Source of the DNA: Orbaceae bacterium lpD04
GTDB taxonomy: Bacteria > Pseudomonadota > Gammaproteobacteria > Enterobacterales > Orbaceae
Direction of reading: 5' to 3'
Assembly: GCA_036251935.1 (NCBI GenBank)
Contig: CP133967.1
Location: 877,488-941,487, forward strand
DNA length: 64,000 bases
Part shown: one piece after another, positions 46,001-53,843 of the stretch
Layout of the letters: every line of letters begins with the position of its first letter
How positions within the stretch are numbered: position 1 is the first letter of the stretch
Position numbers and translations under genes: made by a program
Notes under the pieces: generated by a model
Seen by the model: only the letters and a program-made list of their open reading frames with translations
Told to the model about the DNA's origin: nothing
Databases searched by the model: none

Positions 46001-47271
46001 CTTAATGTATAGTTTTGTGCTGATAATTGAGGAAGCGTGCGATAACCATCATTAAGTGAAGCGACCGCGTACCAATTAGTTTTATCCTTTTCCTGAAAAT
46101 TAAGATGTAATTTGACCTTAGTTCCTTGCTGCAATACGCCTAATATATTGGCATCATTTCCCTTTCCTGCTAAAGGTTTACTTCGAATATTTAATCCTTC
46201 AACTTTATCTAGAGCATCTTTAGTCACTTTATAAGTATTTTTTGTAAAATATGATGGGACTATTGCTTTCGGATAGTGCTCATAATGAACCATATCGGCT
46301 AAATGCACATATAGACTGTAGAAATATAGTTGGTGTGCTTTCTTGTCTTTTTCAGGAACAACAGGTAATTGTTGCAAATTACTCACTTCAACCCAACCTT
46401 GAATCGTAGGTGTCGATGAATATGTCCCTTCTGAAAGAGTTGCCACTTTGGCCCATTTTTGGTTTGTATCAAATTCACTTAGTTTTATTTTACTACCAAT
46501 TGGTAATAAGGATAATGTATCACTCGTAACACTTTGTGAGGCTTTAATTGCTAATCCTTTTTCTAGCGCATCATTTTTAGTCGGATCATCAGTTTGATCC
46601 GCCACCGTTTGGGTTGCGCTAGTTAGTTTGGTTTTACCTAATGAGATCCACCCTAAACATTGCCTCGTTTTTTCGGTGGATGTTTCTGGCATTTTTATTT
46701 CTGATGTCGACAATTTTGGCACTGAAGAATAACTATTCGTAATCGATGCCAATGGATACCAATAATAACCCGAAAGTATAAGCTCTTTATCAAGCATAAC
46801 CGTTATTTCAGCACCATTAGAAAGAAAACCAATTTTTTTATCACCAGGAAAGCATCTAACATTAATCCCTTTCGCCATACTATCGCTACCAGATATAACG
46901 TTAAAATTATTAGCAATAGATAAAGGTAACTCTACATAATCCATTTGAAGTAAATGACGAACTAAAACAAATCCACTTGAGTAAAATGCGACCTTATCGT
47001 CATAGTCAATCGAGGGGTATGAATCATTGATACGATAGGCGATAACTTCACCATCAGAAATACATTTAACTTCAGGCATGTGGTCTGTACAATTAGCCTT
47101 AAGTTCTGATATGGTGTTTTTATCAATATGGATCCCTCCATGCCAAAGCCTATTTTTACCTATTGGATAAAAACCACTCTTCGCCTCGGATAGGGCTCGA
47201 TAATAGGCGTCTTGACTTAATTCTTTATTACCAACAGGAAACACAAAATTCGTTATTTTTTTGATTGTCAT
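43024..47271 (-). CDS. VgrG-linked giant effector with SH3-like repeats and M15 peptidase domain
   Basis: 1415 residues, no signal peptide. N-terminus has an M23-like start (WHGGIHID near residue 43), later LYVHL (about 319), GEVIGHVGHY (about 553) and LHVELF (about 592), interrupted by several SH3-like modules ending in GW(I/V). A charged helical region runs from about 930 to 1130. Then a peptidoglycan-binding fold (ELIREVNIRLAGFGG, about 1157), CRCRKCDGFG (about 1233), and a C-terminal M15 peptidase: STNHMGKALDLH with zinc ligands near 1313-1319 and WVHYD near 1378. Predicted substrate: peptidoglycan stem peptides. It lies 21 bases behind vgrG, so I infer type VI delivery. Confidence 0.75.
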   Translation of the reverse strand: MTIKKITNFVFPVGNKELSQDAYYRALSEAKSGFYPIGKNRLWHGGIHIDKNTISELKANCTDHMPEVKCISDGEVIAYRINDSYPSIDYDDKVAFYSSGFVLVRHLLQMDYVELPLSIANNFNVISGSDSMAKGINVRCFPGDKKIGFLSNGAEITVMLDKELILSGYYWYPLASITNSYSSVPKLSTSEIKMPETSTEKTRQCLGWISLGKTKLTSATQTVADQTDDPTKNDALEKGLAIKASQSVTSDTLSLLPIGSKIKLSEFDTNQKWAKVATLSEGTYSSTPTIQGWVEVSNLQQLPVVPEKDKKAHQLYFYSLYVHLADMVHYEHYPKAIVPSYFTKNTYKVTKDALDKVEGLNIRSKPLAGKGNDANILGVLQQGTKVKLHLNFQEKDKTNWYAVASLNDGYRTLPQLSAQNYTLSDGKTSQTILGWICLNSAPDKSGEYTIGNKAKDQSSKSMGLRIRKAPKNGAIVSMLPEGCTVSIKGKIDPKKHSYIKISSDDIEANKATLPLAKGDYFIWSASLELEKEQQLYNQVIVLDEPLPVKAGEVIGHVGHYHFANQAVKKSAITPNIYLPISTIKPYQVEPLLHVELFTCDELPSFIKKTQEEAKKIAEKDKPLLLVDKEAKLYRVSDKAEKLSIPTNVDVEVIDGKGQKWLKVKERYSLTINASNYGYTLNDLDTKKALNVDSKKHSQFITALNLQTTDVLTTKDIPATITFTGNYINPTTKESTTDKAVATKAKSGYTDINVILVRNEKTIWIERSQLNSDGRRRALSGSLSGWKKHPLTDPQTNDNLVVGYPKTIKLSDSSQFSEDEKATDESKNEWRYITVGSNKDVEIKGWVKTTQEHVKLVSPWEWSGFEQIEANHSALAELRLSNIKAENEAKLQSEVNATQVGPVENTVPKKRVKTGSDLLTHLMSILKNLNHDDSDNPLTTENLKSALRKPWLAQQFGHILVKYESEWYAEIDGEGKMPKWEALNDQLTGTMQTYLDFTLQKYEKQAAVEKLKTHAARLSLANSEVDAYLKKANEYLDSISSLIRKSEENIAAKARLNEQQDYLANNIELWEKEKQRIKTLLWWDEVAKKLAEKQAAQPKETEATKASESSTTDTAETEAEPTKIEKQPLPSLSTDGKAWYFHPVGMINRFSLPMFKLGDQNELIREVNIRLAGFGGNVPTDYFDERTEKMIKQFQRDYMKVNETGVIDLNLLKSIDSFQEKYPIDEFFQQAKCRCRKCDGFGSQSHISERQDNKINERLRKYEYPGIHRTLFWVLRAWQFYLSEYDSSELIVTAISSGYRCWFDNNNHSRSSTNHMGKALDLHVTRNGVGGENVTDDSRDVLISYSAAQYRWGATNRISLEPGARAKLKGDRALAPTWVHYDVRSFSLIYLDDRYFAKSVNNINGPSLENLFFKLV

Positions 47272-47292
47272 GGTTGCGATATCCCTTCGTCA

Positions 47293-49686
47293 CTACTGAG
47301 AAAAGTTTATTGAGTCAAATGAGACTAATTTCTGTAATAGTATATCCAGTTCCTTATTATCGATATTCATTGTTGCTTGGCTATTTTGGGTTGCTGGCCC
47401 CATTTTTTGCATCGCAGCCGCTTTAATGGTGACATTTGATGATGAACCAAGATCAATACCTTGACCATTGATTTTAATATATGAGCCACCAGCAAGTAAG
47501 CTTATGCCGTTAAGTGCTGTGATAGTGACTTTGCCATCAACACTATCAATTTTAATATCTTGCTTAGCCGCAATATCCATCGCGTCGTTTTGCGCTTGCA
47601 CTTCAACTTTACCTTGATTGGCAAATAGCTTTATGCCCGCTTTATGGGCGAAGATGCCAACTGCCTCTGATGACGCTAAGGTGATGTTTTTTAGTGCGCT
47701 AATATCAGTTTGCTGCTCACTGGTTAAGCTAAGGCTGTTACTGCTTGATAACTGAATATTTTCATCACTGGTTAAGGCAATGCCTGCTGGCGCATAGGCA
47801 ATAATGCCTGCCTGCGTTAGCTGTTTTAGTGCGTTTTGTAGCTCGGCTTGGCTGCTCGTGTCAGCTTGGTGCGCCTGTGCGGTGCTTGCCGCATTTTGTA
47901 GCGCTTTAGCAATCGATAACGCATTTTCAAGCTGGGTGATAGCGCCTTGCATATCAAGCTGCTGGCCTTGGGCTTTCGGTTCGCTTTGCGCGGTTAGGTA
48001 TAAGCCTTTGTTGGCGCTAATTGCGCCCCATTCATCAGTGCGTAGCTCAAAGCCTTCACCGCGTTGCTCTTTGTTTTGGTTAACTAAGTGACCGATATTG
48101 AGCTGAGTTTTGCCGTATTCGGTTGCAAGTTTTATATGCTCTTGACCGCGCTTATCATCCATACGCAGTTTATTATTGGCCGGCGTTCTAAGCACATTGC
48201 GGTGTTTGTTGGCGGTGGTGACGTGGTCAGGGTGGTTACTGTCATGTAAGCTGTGGGCAATATACGGCCTATCGGGATTGCCACCCGTGAACGCAATAGC
48301 AACCCCAGTACCATCGATTAACGGAAAGTGGAAACCGTAAGTATCACCGGCATAGGGCTTAGCAAGTCGTACCCATAAGCTCTCTTCACCACTGCGCCAG
48401 GTTTTTAAATCGAAATCAAATTTAACCCGGTAACGGCCTTGGGTGTCAATATAACCATAGGTGTCATTATCAGGGCTCGTTACCCGTGCAGGTAGTGTGC
48501 CACTGACTTGTGGCCAAGGTAGGGGCTGTGGGCGATACGGCTTTAATACGTTGTAGGGAATGGCGGTAAATTGTATTTGATACGACTCACTGCGGTCACC
48601 GTAGGACTCGGTCGATAAGATAACAATCCCTTCACTAATGCCATTCATCGGGCTACCGGTGACAATAATGCGTTGCCCAGGAGTTAAGTGGTAGTCATTA
48701 CATTTACCGCTGATAATAATTTGGTCACTAATGTGCTGCTGATGGCGGATAGTCGCATACCAACTGCCACTTTCAATAATACTGATATCACCTTTGCTTT
48801 TAAAGTGCTCACCATAACGGTAGTTAGTGCCTGAGGTGGTGGTCACTTTCGGCTGGCTGTTAACCAGCGAGTACATATCAGTTTGTGCCTGACGGTAGTT
48901 ATCGTCTTGCACCATCACTTGACGTGGCACACTGTGACTTTGAAACTGTAAATCCCACACACTATCACGGGCTTTATCAACCATGCCACTTGGCAAGGTG
49001 TAAGCAATGCTCCCTGCATCGTCAAAACCTTGCTCGTAATCACTGAGTACCAGCACATCGCAGTTGTGTTCGCTATGGCTTTCAAAGCGAAACCATATGC
49101 CAACATCGGCAAGTAACCGCTGAATAAACGCAAGGTCGCTTTCTTGCCACTGGGTAATAAACTCGCGCGCTGGGTAGCTGTCTTTAAGCTCTAGGCGGTA
49201 ATCAACGCCGGTAAAACCATGCCGGCGCAGCACCTCTTCAACCACGCTAACCACGCTTTGGTTTTGGTAAATCGCGCTGTAATGGTCGTTTGCAAACAGT
49301 GCCAGCCGTGGCTGCAAGACTACCCGATAATGGGCTTCGTCTTTATTAACCGATAACTGACTAAACTCGGTAACAACGCCATATAAGGTGCGGTTTGTTG
49401 CCGGTTTATCAAGGGAGCTGATTTGCGTAACTTGCGGGGTAAAATTGGGGGCTAAAAAAGCCAGTGACGCAGATTGGCTGAGCGCCGAGCTAATACGAAT
49501 TTGTTTATCACGGCTGGTGAAGGTGATGGCATAATGCCATGGCTGATTAAGCTGCTCATGACCTTGGATTGATAACACGGATATCGGTGATAGCATATCG
49601 GTAATACTTAAGCTATAACGATTATTACGTCCGCCGATTAACTCACTGGCGAATGTATTTAAGGCATGACTCAGCTCTGTGGCCAT
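47293..49686 (-). CDS. vgrG: Type VI secretion spike protein VgrG (TssI)
   Basis: 797 residues. N-terminal gp27-like part (SVLSIQGHEQLNQPWHYAI, WQESDLAFIQRLLADVGIWFRF), gp5 OB part (RVKFDFDLKTWRSGEESLWVRL, GDTYGFHFPLIDGTGVAIAF, GGNPDRPYIAHSLHD), then a C-terminal DUF2345-type beta-helix (about residues 530-770). Visibly richer in G+C than the cargo-downstream genes. GGGAG precedes the ATG. No tss structural genes are in this window, so this is an orphan vgrG cluster served by a machine encoded elsewhere. Confidence 0.95.
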   Translation of the reverse strand: MATELSHALNTFASELIGGRNNRYSLSITDMLSPISVLSIQGHEQLNQPWHYAITFTSRDKQIRISSALSQSASLAFLAPNFTPQVTQISSLDKPATNRTLYGVVTEFSQLSVNKDEAHYRVVLQPRLALFANDHYSAIYQNQSVVSVVEEVLRRHGFTGVDYRLELKDSYPAREFITQWQESDLAFIQRLLADVGIWFRFESHSEHNCDVLVLSDYEQGFDDAGSIAYTLPSGMVDKARDSVWDLQFQSHSVPRQVMVQDDNYRQAQTDMYSLVNSQPKVTTTSGTNYRYGEHFKSKGDISIIESGSWYATIRHQQHISDQIIISGKCNDYHLTPGQRIIVTGSPMNGISEGIVILSTESYGDRSESYQIQFTAIPYNVLKPYRPQPLPWPQVSGTLPARVTSPDNDTYGYIDTQGRYRVKFDFDLKTWRSGEESLWVRLAKPYAGDTYGFHFPLIDGTGVAIAFTGGNPDRPYIAHSLHDSNHPDHVTTANKHRNVLRTPANNKLRMDDKRGQEHIKLATEYGKTQLNIGHLVNQNKEQRGEGFELRTDEWGAISANKGLYLTAQSEPKAQGQQLDMQGAITQLENALSIAKALQNAASTAQAHQADTSSQAELQNALKQLTQAGIIAYAPAGIALTSDENIQLSSSNSLSLTSEQQTDISALKNITLASSEAVGIFAHKAGIKLFANQGKVEVQAQNDAMDIAAKQDIKIDSVDGKVTITALNGISLLAGGSYIKINGQGIDLGSSSNVTIKAAAMQKMGPATQNSQATMNIDNKELDILLQKLVSFDSINFSQ

Positions 49687-50050
49687 GGAATACTCCCTTC
49701 ATCCAGATAACATCTTATGTTATTTATTTTATGATTATTTATTTTTATTTGGCGTATTTTAACACGATAATTTTTTTTGACTATTACCTAGTTAACTAAG
49801 TGACCCATATTCATTATTATATTATTTATAACGATATAAATAATATAGAGAAGCTGTTAACTATTGTCCTGATAGTATACCTTTTCAATCAATATTTAGT
49901 TTAAGTGAGTAAAATGTTTGATGCTAGGGCATCATGGTAAATATCCCTTATTGATATATTCTATTTTTACTTAATAAAGAATTGATCGCGTATTACTTGC
50001 ATATTGGCCAGTTTTTAGTATAACTATCATATTAATATGAGGGAATCTGC
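49687..50050. other. Intergenic region between vgrG and ybbO
   Basis: 364 AT-rich bases between divergent genes. A weak TAAAAT-type -10 for vgrG can be picked on the minus strand, but no convincing -35, operator or coding frame was seen. Confidence 0.5.
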
Positions 50051-50821
50051 ATGAAATCAATTTTTATTACGGGCTGTTCAAGTGGTATTGGCTTACTCGC
50101 TGCAAAGGCGCTAAAAGAGCGGGGTTATCGTGTTATTGCTTCATGCCGTAAGCAAGCTGATTATGAAGAGCTAGTTACGCAGGGGTTTGAAACGGTATTA
50201 CTTGATTTAGATGATGCTAATTCAGTCGTTGAAGCGGCTAAACACGTGCTTACCTTAACGGATAATAAACTTTACGCGCTATTTAATAACGCGGGTTTTG
50301 GCGTATATGGCAAGTTAAGTAGCATTAGTCGAAAGCAGTTAGAAGCGCAGTTTTCTACTAATTTTTTTGCCATTCATCAGTTAACTCAATTATTGTTACC
50401 CGCTATGCTTAGTCAAGGTGAGGGCAGAATTATCCAAACTAGCTCAATTGTGGGTATTATTGCAACGCCTGGCCGAGGCGCTTATAGCGCCAGTAAGTAT
50501 GCACTTGAGGCTTGGTCTGACACGATGAGGCTTGAGCTTGCAAATACCAATATTAAAGTCTGCCTAATTGAGCCTGGGCCACTAAAAACTAACTTTTCCT
50601 CAAACGTTGAACAAACTGAGCAAAACCATGAGGTAAAAAATCCGCCGATTGCCAAACGATTTACCTTACCGCCAGAAGCCGTTTTACCTAAGTTATATCA
50701 TGCGTTAGAAGCTAAATCACCGAAAGTTCGTTATCGTGTTACGTTTGTCACTATCCTTGCTGCAATCGGGAAACGCTTGCTACCCGATAAACTAATGGAT
50801 AAAATTCTTGCGAGTAAGTAA
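50051..50821 (+). CDS. ybbO: Short-chain dehydrogenase/reductase YbbO
   Basis: NADP-dependent aldehyde reductase family. Cofactor turn TGCSSGIG at residues 7-14, NNAGFG, and catalytic Ser-Tyr-Lys in TSSIVG ... YSASKYALEAWS. 256 residues, with C-terminus LLPDKLMDKILASK close to E. coli YbbO. cnoX follows 40 bases later, the E. coli pairing ybbO-ybbN(cnoX). Confidence 0.9.
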   Translation: MKSIFITGCSSGIGLLAAKALKERGYRVIASCRKQADYEELVTQGFETVLLDLDDANSVVEAAKHVLTLTDNKLYALFNNAGFGVYGKLSSISRKQLEAQFSTNFFAIHQLTQLLLPAMLSQGEGRIIQTSSIVGIIATPGRGAYSASKYALEAWSDTMRLELANTNIKVCLIEPGPLKTNFSSNVEQTEQNHEVKNPPIAKRFTLPPEAVLPKLYHALEAKSPKVRYRVTFVTILAAIGKRLLPDKLMDKILASK

Positions 50822-50860
50822 ATGGTTTAATTTAACATGTAAAAATAGGATATCTTTGCT

Positions 50861-51730
50861 ATGCAAAATACATTTATTGTCGATATAAATGAACAAAATA
50901 TTCAACAGGTACTACAACAATCTTCAAGCCTACCTGTATTGTTTTATTTTTGGTCAGAAAGAAGCCCACAATGTCAGGAATTGACAATAACACTTGATAA
51001 AATTGCTAATGAATATCAAGGCAAATTTATTTTAGCGAAGCTTAACTGTGATGAGCAGCAAATGTTAGCAGGTCAATTTGGCTTAAGAGCGATTCCAACG
51101 GTGTATATTTTTCAAAACGGTCAGCCTGTCGATGGTTTTCAAGGGCCACAGGGCGAAGATGCGATTAAAGAATTATTAAATAAAGTGTTGCCAAATGAAG
51201 ACGAATTAGCCTTTATTGATGCCCAGCAGTTAGTTAATGAACAGGAATATGCACAAGCATTACCACTATTAAAAAAAGCGTGGCAAGGACTAAAAGATCA
51301 TTTAGGTAAGCCGCGTGGTGATATTGCATTCTTACTAATTAAAGCCCAAATTGAATTAAAACAGCTTGATGATGCAAAAACAACCCTAGCGACGATCCCA
51401 CTACAAGATCAAGATAGTACTTATCATGGCTTAAATGCTGAGATTGAATTATTAGAACAAGCAGCTAATTCACCTGAAATACAGCAATTGCAAGCAGCAC
51501 TTAGTGATGATCCCAATAATATTGAGTTAATGATTCAATTAGCGTCGCAATTAATGCAGGTTGGTCGTCATGAAGAAGCACTTGAACTGCTCTTTAAACC
51601 ATTAGCTAAAGATTTAAATGCTGGTGATGGACAGGCTAAAAAGGCATTACTTGATATGTTAGCAGCGCTTGGTACGTCAAATCCAATTGCAACAACTTAT
51701 CGTCGTAAACTTTATACTTTGCTTTATTAA
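50861..51730 (+). CDS. cnoX: Chaperedoxin CnoX (YbbN)
   Basis: Thioredoxin domain fused to tetratricopeptide repeats; protects proteins from overoxidation and hands them to GroEL. The thioredoxin-type site reads WSERSPQC, i.e. SxxC rather than CxxC, as in E. coli YbbN, so it is not a reductase. The C-terminal half ([14 protein letters not shown] ... [13 protein letters not shown]) has TPR helices. 289 residues. Confidence 0.94.
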   Translation: MQNTFIVDINEQNIQQVLQQSSSLPVLFYFWSERSPQCQELTITLDKIANEYQGKFILAKLNCDEQQMLAGQFGLRAIPTVYIFQNGQPVDGFQGPQGEDAIKELLNKVLPNEDELAFIDAQQLVNEQEYAQALPLLKKAWQGLKDHLGKPRGDIAFLLIKAQIELKQLDDAKTTLATIPLQDQDSTYHGLNAEIELLEQAANSPEIQQLQAALSDDPNNIELMIQLASQLMQVGRHEEALELLFKPLAKDLNAGDGQAKKALLDMLAALGTSNPIATTYRRKLYTLLY

Positions 51731-51772
51731 TTGAAGAGTTACGATGAATATCGTAATGAATTAGCAAGTTTG

Positions 51773-51807
51773 AAAAAAATGGTCCCCTATAAAATATATG
51801 GGACCAT
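51773..51807 (-). terminator. Rho-independent terminator of map
   Basis: On the minus strand ATGGTCCC ... GGGACCAT followed by seven T, beginning 9 bases after the map stop. On the plus strand there is no T run, so it serves map. Confidence 0.88.
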
Positions 51808-51815
51808 CGGTAAGA

Positions 51816-52607
51816 CTATTTATGCTCAATAACTCTTGCAATATCTTCGTTTGAACGTAGCGTTAAAATTTCAACGCCATTATCAGTAACTAATAAAGTA
51901 TGTTCATATTGCGCTGATAAGCCATGATCTTTGGTTTTGACTGTCCAACCATCTTTCATCGTGCGTGTTCGCCAATCACCAGTATTTATCATCGGCTCTA
52001 TGGTAAATATCATGCCCGCTTTTAAAATTACGCCATCATCGTCGGCATCGTAATGAAGTACTTGTGGCTCATCGTGATAAACTTCGCCAATGCCATGCCC
52101 GCAATATTCTCGTACACTTGAAAAACCAAATGAATCCGCATGTTTTTGAATGGTTTTCCCAATTTCACGTAAACGTAATCCGGGTTTGATGATTTTAATC
52201 GCTTCATAAAGGCATTGCTGCGTAACGTCACACAGGCGTTGCCCGGTAACTGTTGGTTTACCTGCAATGTACATTTGGGAAGTATCGCCATGATAACCAT
52301 CTTTAATCACAGTAACATCAATGTTAAGAATATCACCTTCTTTGAGTTTTTTATCAAAGCTTGGAATACCATGACATACCACATCGTTGATTGATATACA
52401 GCTAGTGTGTTGATAACCGTGATATCCGATATTTGCCGGGATCGCTTTTTGTATATTGATAATATAATCATAGCAAATTTTATCTAATTCGCCCGTTGAT
52501 ATGCCAGGCTTAACATATGGGGCAATCATTTCCAGCACGTCAGCTGCGAGCTTGCCAGCAATACGCATTTTTTCAATTTCATCTTTCGTTTTGATTCTAA
52601 TAGTCAT
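51816..52607 (-). CDS. map: Methionine aminopeptidase, type I
   Basis: Removes the N-terminal methionine from nascent proteins. Metal ligands are in DILNIDVTVIKDGYHGDTS, GHGIGEVYHDEPQV, FTIEPMI and QYEHTLLV; substrate His in YQHTSCIS. 263 residues. It is not next to rpsB as in E. coli, but stands alone with its own terminator. Confidence 0.96.
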   Translation of the reverse strand: MTIRIKTKDEIEKMRIAGKLAADVLEMIAPYVKPGISTGELDKICYDYIINIQKAIPANIGYHGYQHTSCISINDVVCHGIPSFDKKLKEGDILNIDVTVIKDGYHGDTSQMYIAGKPTVTGQRLCDVTQQCLYEAIKIIKPGLRLREIGKTIQKHADSFGFSSVREYCGHGIGEVYHDEPQVLHYDADDDGVILKAGMIFTIEPMINTGDWRTRTMKDGWTVKTKDHGLSAQYEHTLLVTDNGVEILTLRSNEDIARVIEHK

Positions 52608-52689
52608 TTAATCTAGTCCTAAATCGGTAAACGATTATCATTCTAACACAAAGTTAATTGTGGATAAATTTATTGCATCTATCGCTATT

Positions 52690-53640
52690 TTATATATGCG
52701 TCAAAATAGCTAAAATTAATGGTGTTACGATAGATGATAAAACCGTTGAAATTAATAAACTCGAGGCAATTGTTGCTTGTAGTAGATTAAACTGCCTAGA
52801 CATAATATAGCAATTAATCGCAATAGACATCGAGCCTAATAACACAACAACATATGTTTCAAGCGTCGGTAAGTTTAATAATACCGCAAGCCAGTAGATC
52901 ACAAAGGGTAATATCGCCAATTTTAGTAAACAAATCGTTGAACTTAATCGCCAACCTTCGCTAATCTTATATTCGGCAATTCCCATTCCTAATACAATTA
53001 ATGATAATGGCGCAGCCATATCACCCACCATTTTAGTCGATTGGCTAATAAAATTAGGTAATGGAATAGCGATATAATTAACAATTAAGCCAGCAAAAAT
53101 ACCTAAAATGACTGGATTTTTAAATATATTTTTAACTGCTTTTTTTATTTGTATGGTTGATAATTTACCTACTTGAGCAAATTCGATAGATATTGTTGCA
53201 AGAGTCCAAAGAATTAAAGCACTAAATACGACGACTAAAGCAACACTTGGCACTGCCTTATCACCAAGTAAAGCTTTGATTATAGGTAAACCGACAAAAA
53301 CATTATTACTATAAATTCCACCCATCGAAAACATTGTTGCTGTTGCGCCATCAAGTTTAAAAATTTTAGCCGCGATGATTCGACCAATGATGAAAACCAA
53401 TAATGTGCCACCAAAAAATGCCAATAATACTCTATAGTCAGCTTTTGGCTGCTCGGAAAAGTGACTCATAATATGAAACAACATGATTGGAATGGCAAGG
53501 GCAAAGGTAAATTTAGTTAACCCGTCAGTGATTGTTTTTGGCCATTTAAAGATTTTAACTAATAAAAAACCGAGTAATATCAAAATAAAAAGCGGTAACG
53601 TAGCTAAAAACTGTAACCATAATGTTGTTAAAAAATCCAT
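52690..53640 (-). CDS. AEC (auxin efflux carrier) family transporter
   Basis: 316 residues with about ten hydrophobic helices and the AEC signatures MGGIYSNNVFVGLPII and MAAPLSLIVLGMGIAE. These carriers move small organic acids such as malate or malonate; the substrate cannot be read from sequence. Standing alone between map and the toxin gene. Confidence 0.85.
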   Translation of the reverse strand: MDFLTTLWLQFLATLPLFILILLGFLLVKIFKWPKTITDGLTKFTFALAIPIMLFHIMSHFSEQPKADYRVLLAFFGGTLLVFIIGRIIAAKIFKLDGATATMFSMGGIYSNNVFVGLPIIKALLGDKAVPSVALVVVFSALILWTLATISIEFAQVGKLSTIQIKKAVKNIFKNPVILGIFAGLIVNYIAIPLPNFISQSTKMVGDMAAPLSLIVLGMGIAEYKISEGWRLSSTICLLKLAILPFVIYWLAVLLNLPTLETYVVVLLGSMSIAINCYIMSRQFNLLQATIASSLLISTVLSSIVTPLILAILTHI

Positions 53641-53843
53641 TTTAATGCTGATCTCCTATTATTCGGCGCTTACTAATTTTAATTATAATTTTAAAATTTT
53701 ATGCCGATTTTTTATTAATGTATATAAAATATACGTAGTACTACCTCTACTATTTTGATATTTAAATTATCTTTTTCTCGACAAAAGGTTATGTTAATAT
53801 TTGTATTGTTTCGAATAACAATAATAATAGAGATCGCATCACA

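Noticed and set aside
47293-49686. Prophage tail-spike gene
   Set aside because: VgrG is phage-like in fold, but no other phage gene is nearby and the neighbour is a peptidase-type T6SS cargo.
35848-49686. Insertion sequence or integrase-bearing island
   Set aside because: The block looks acquired, but I found no transposase, integrase or terminal inverted repeats in it.
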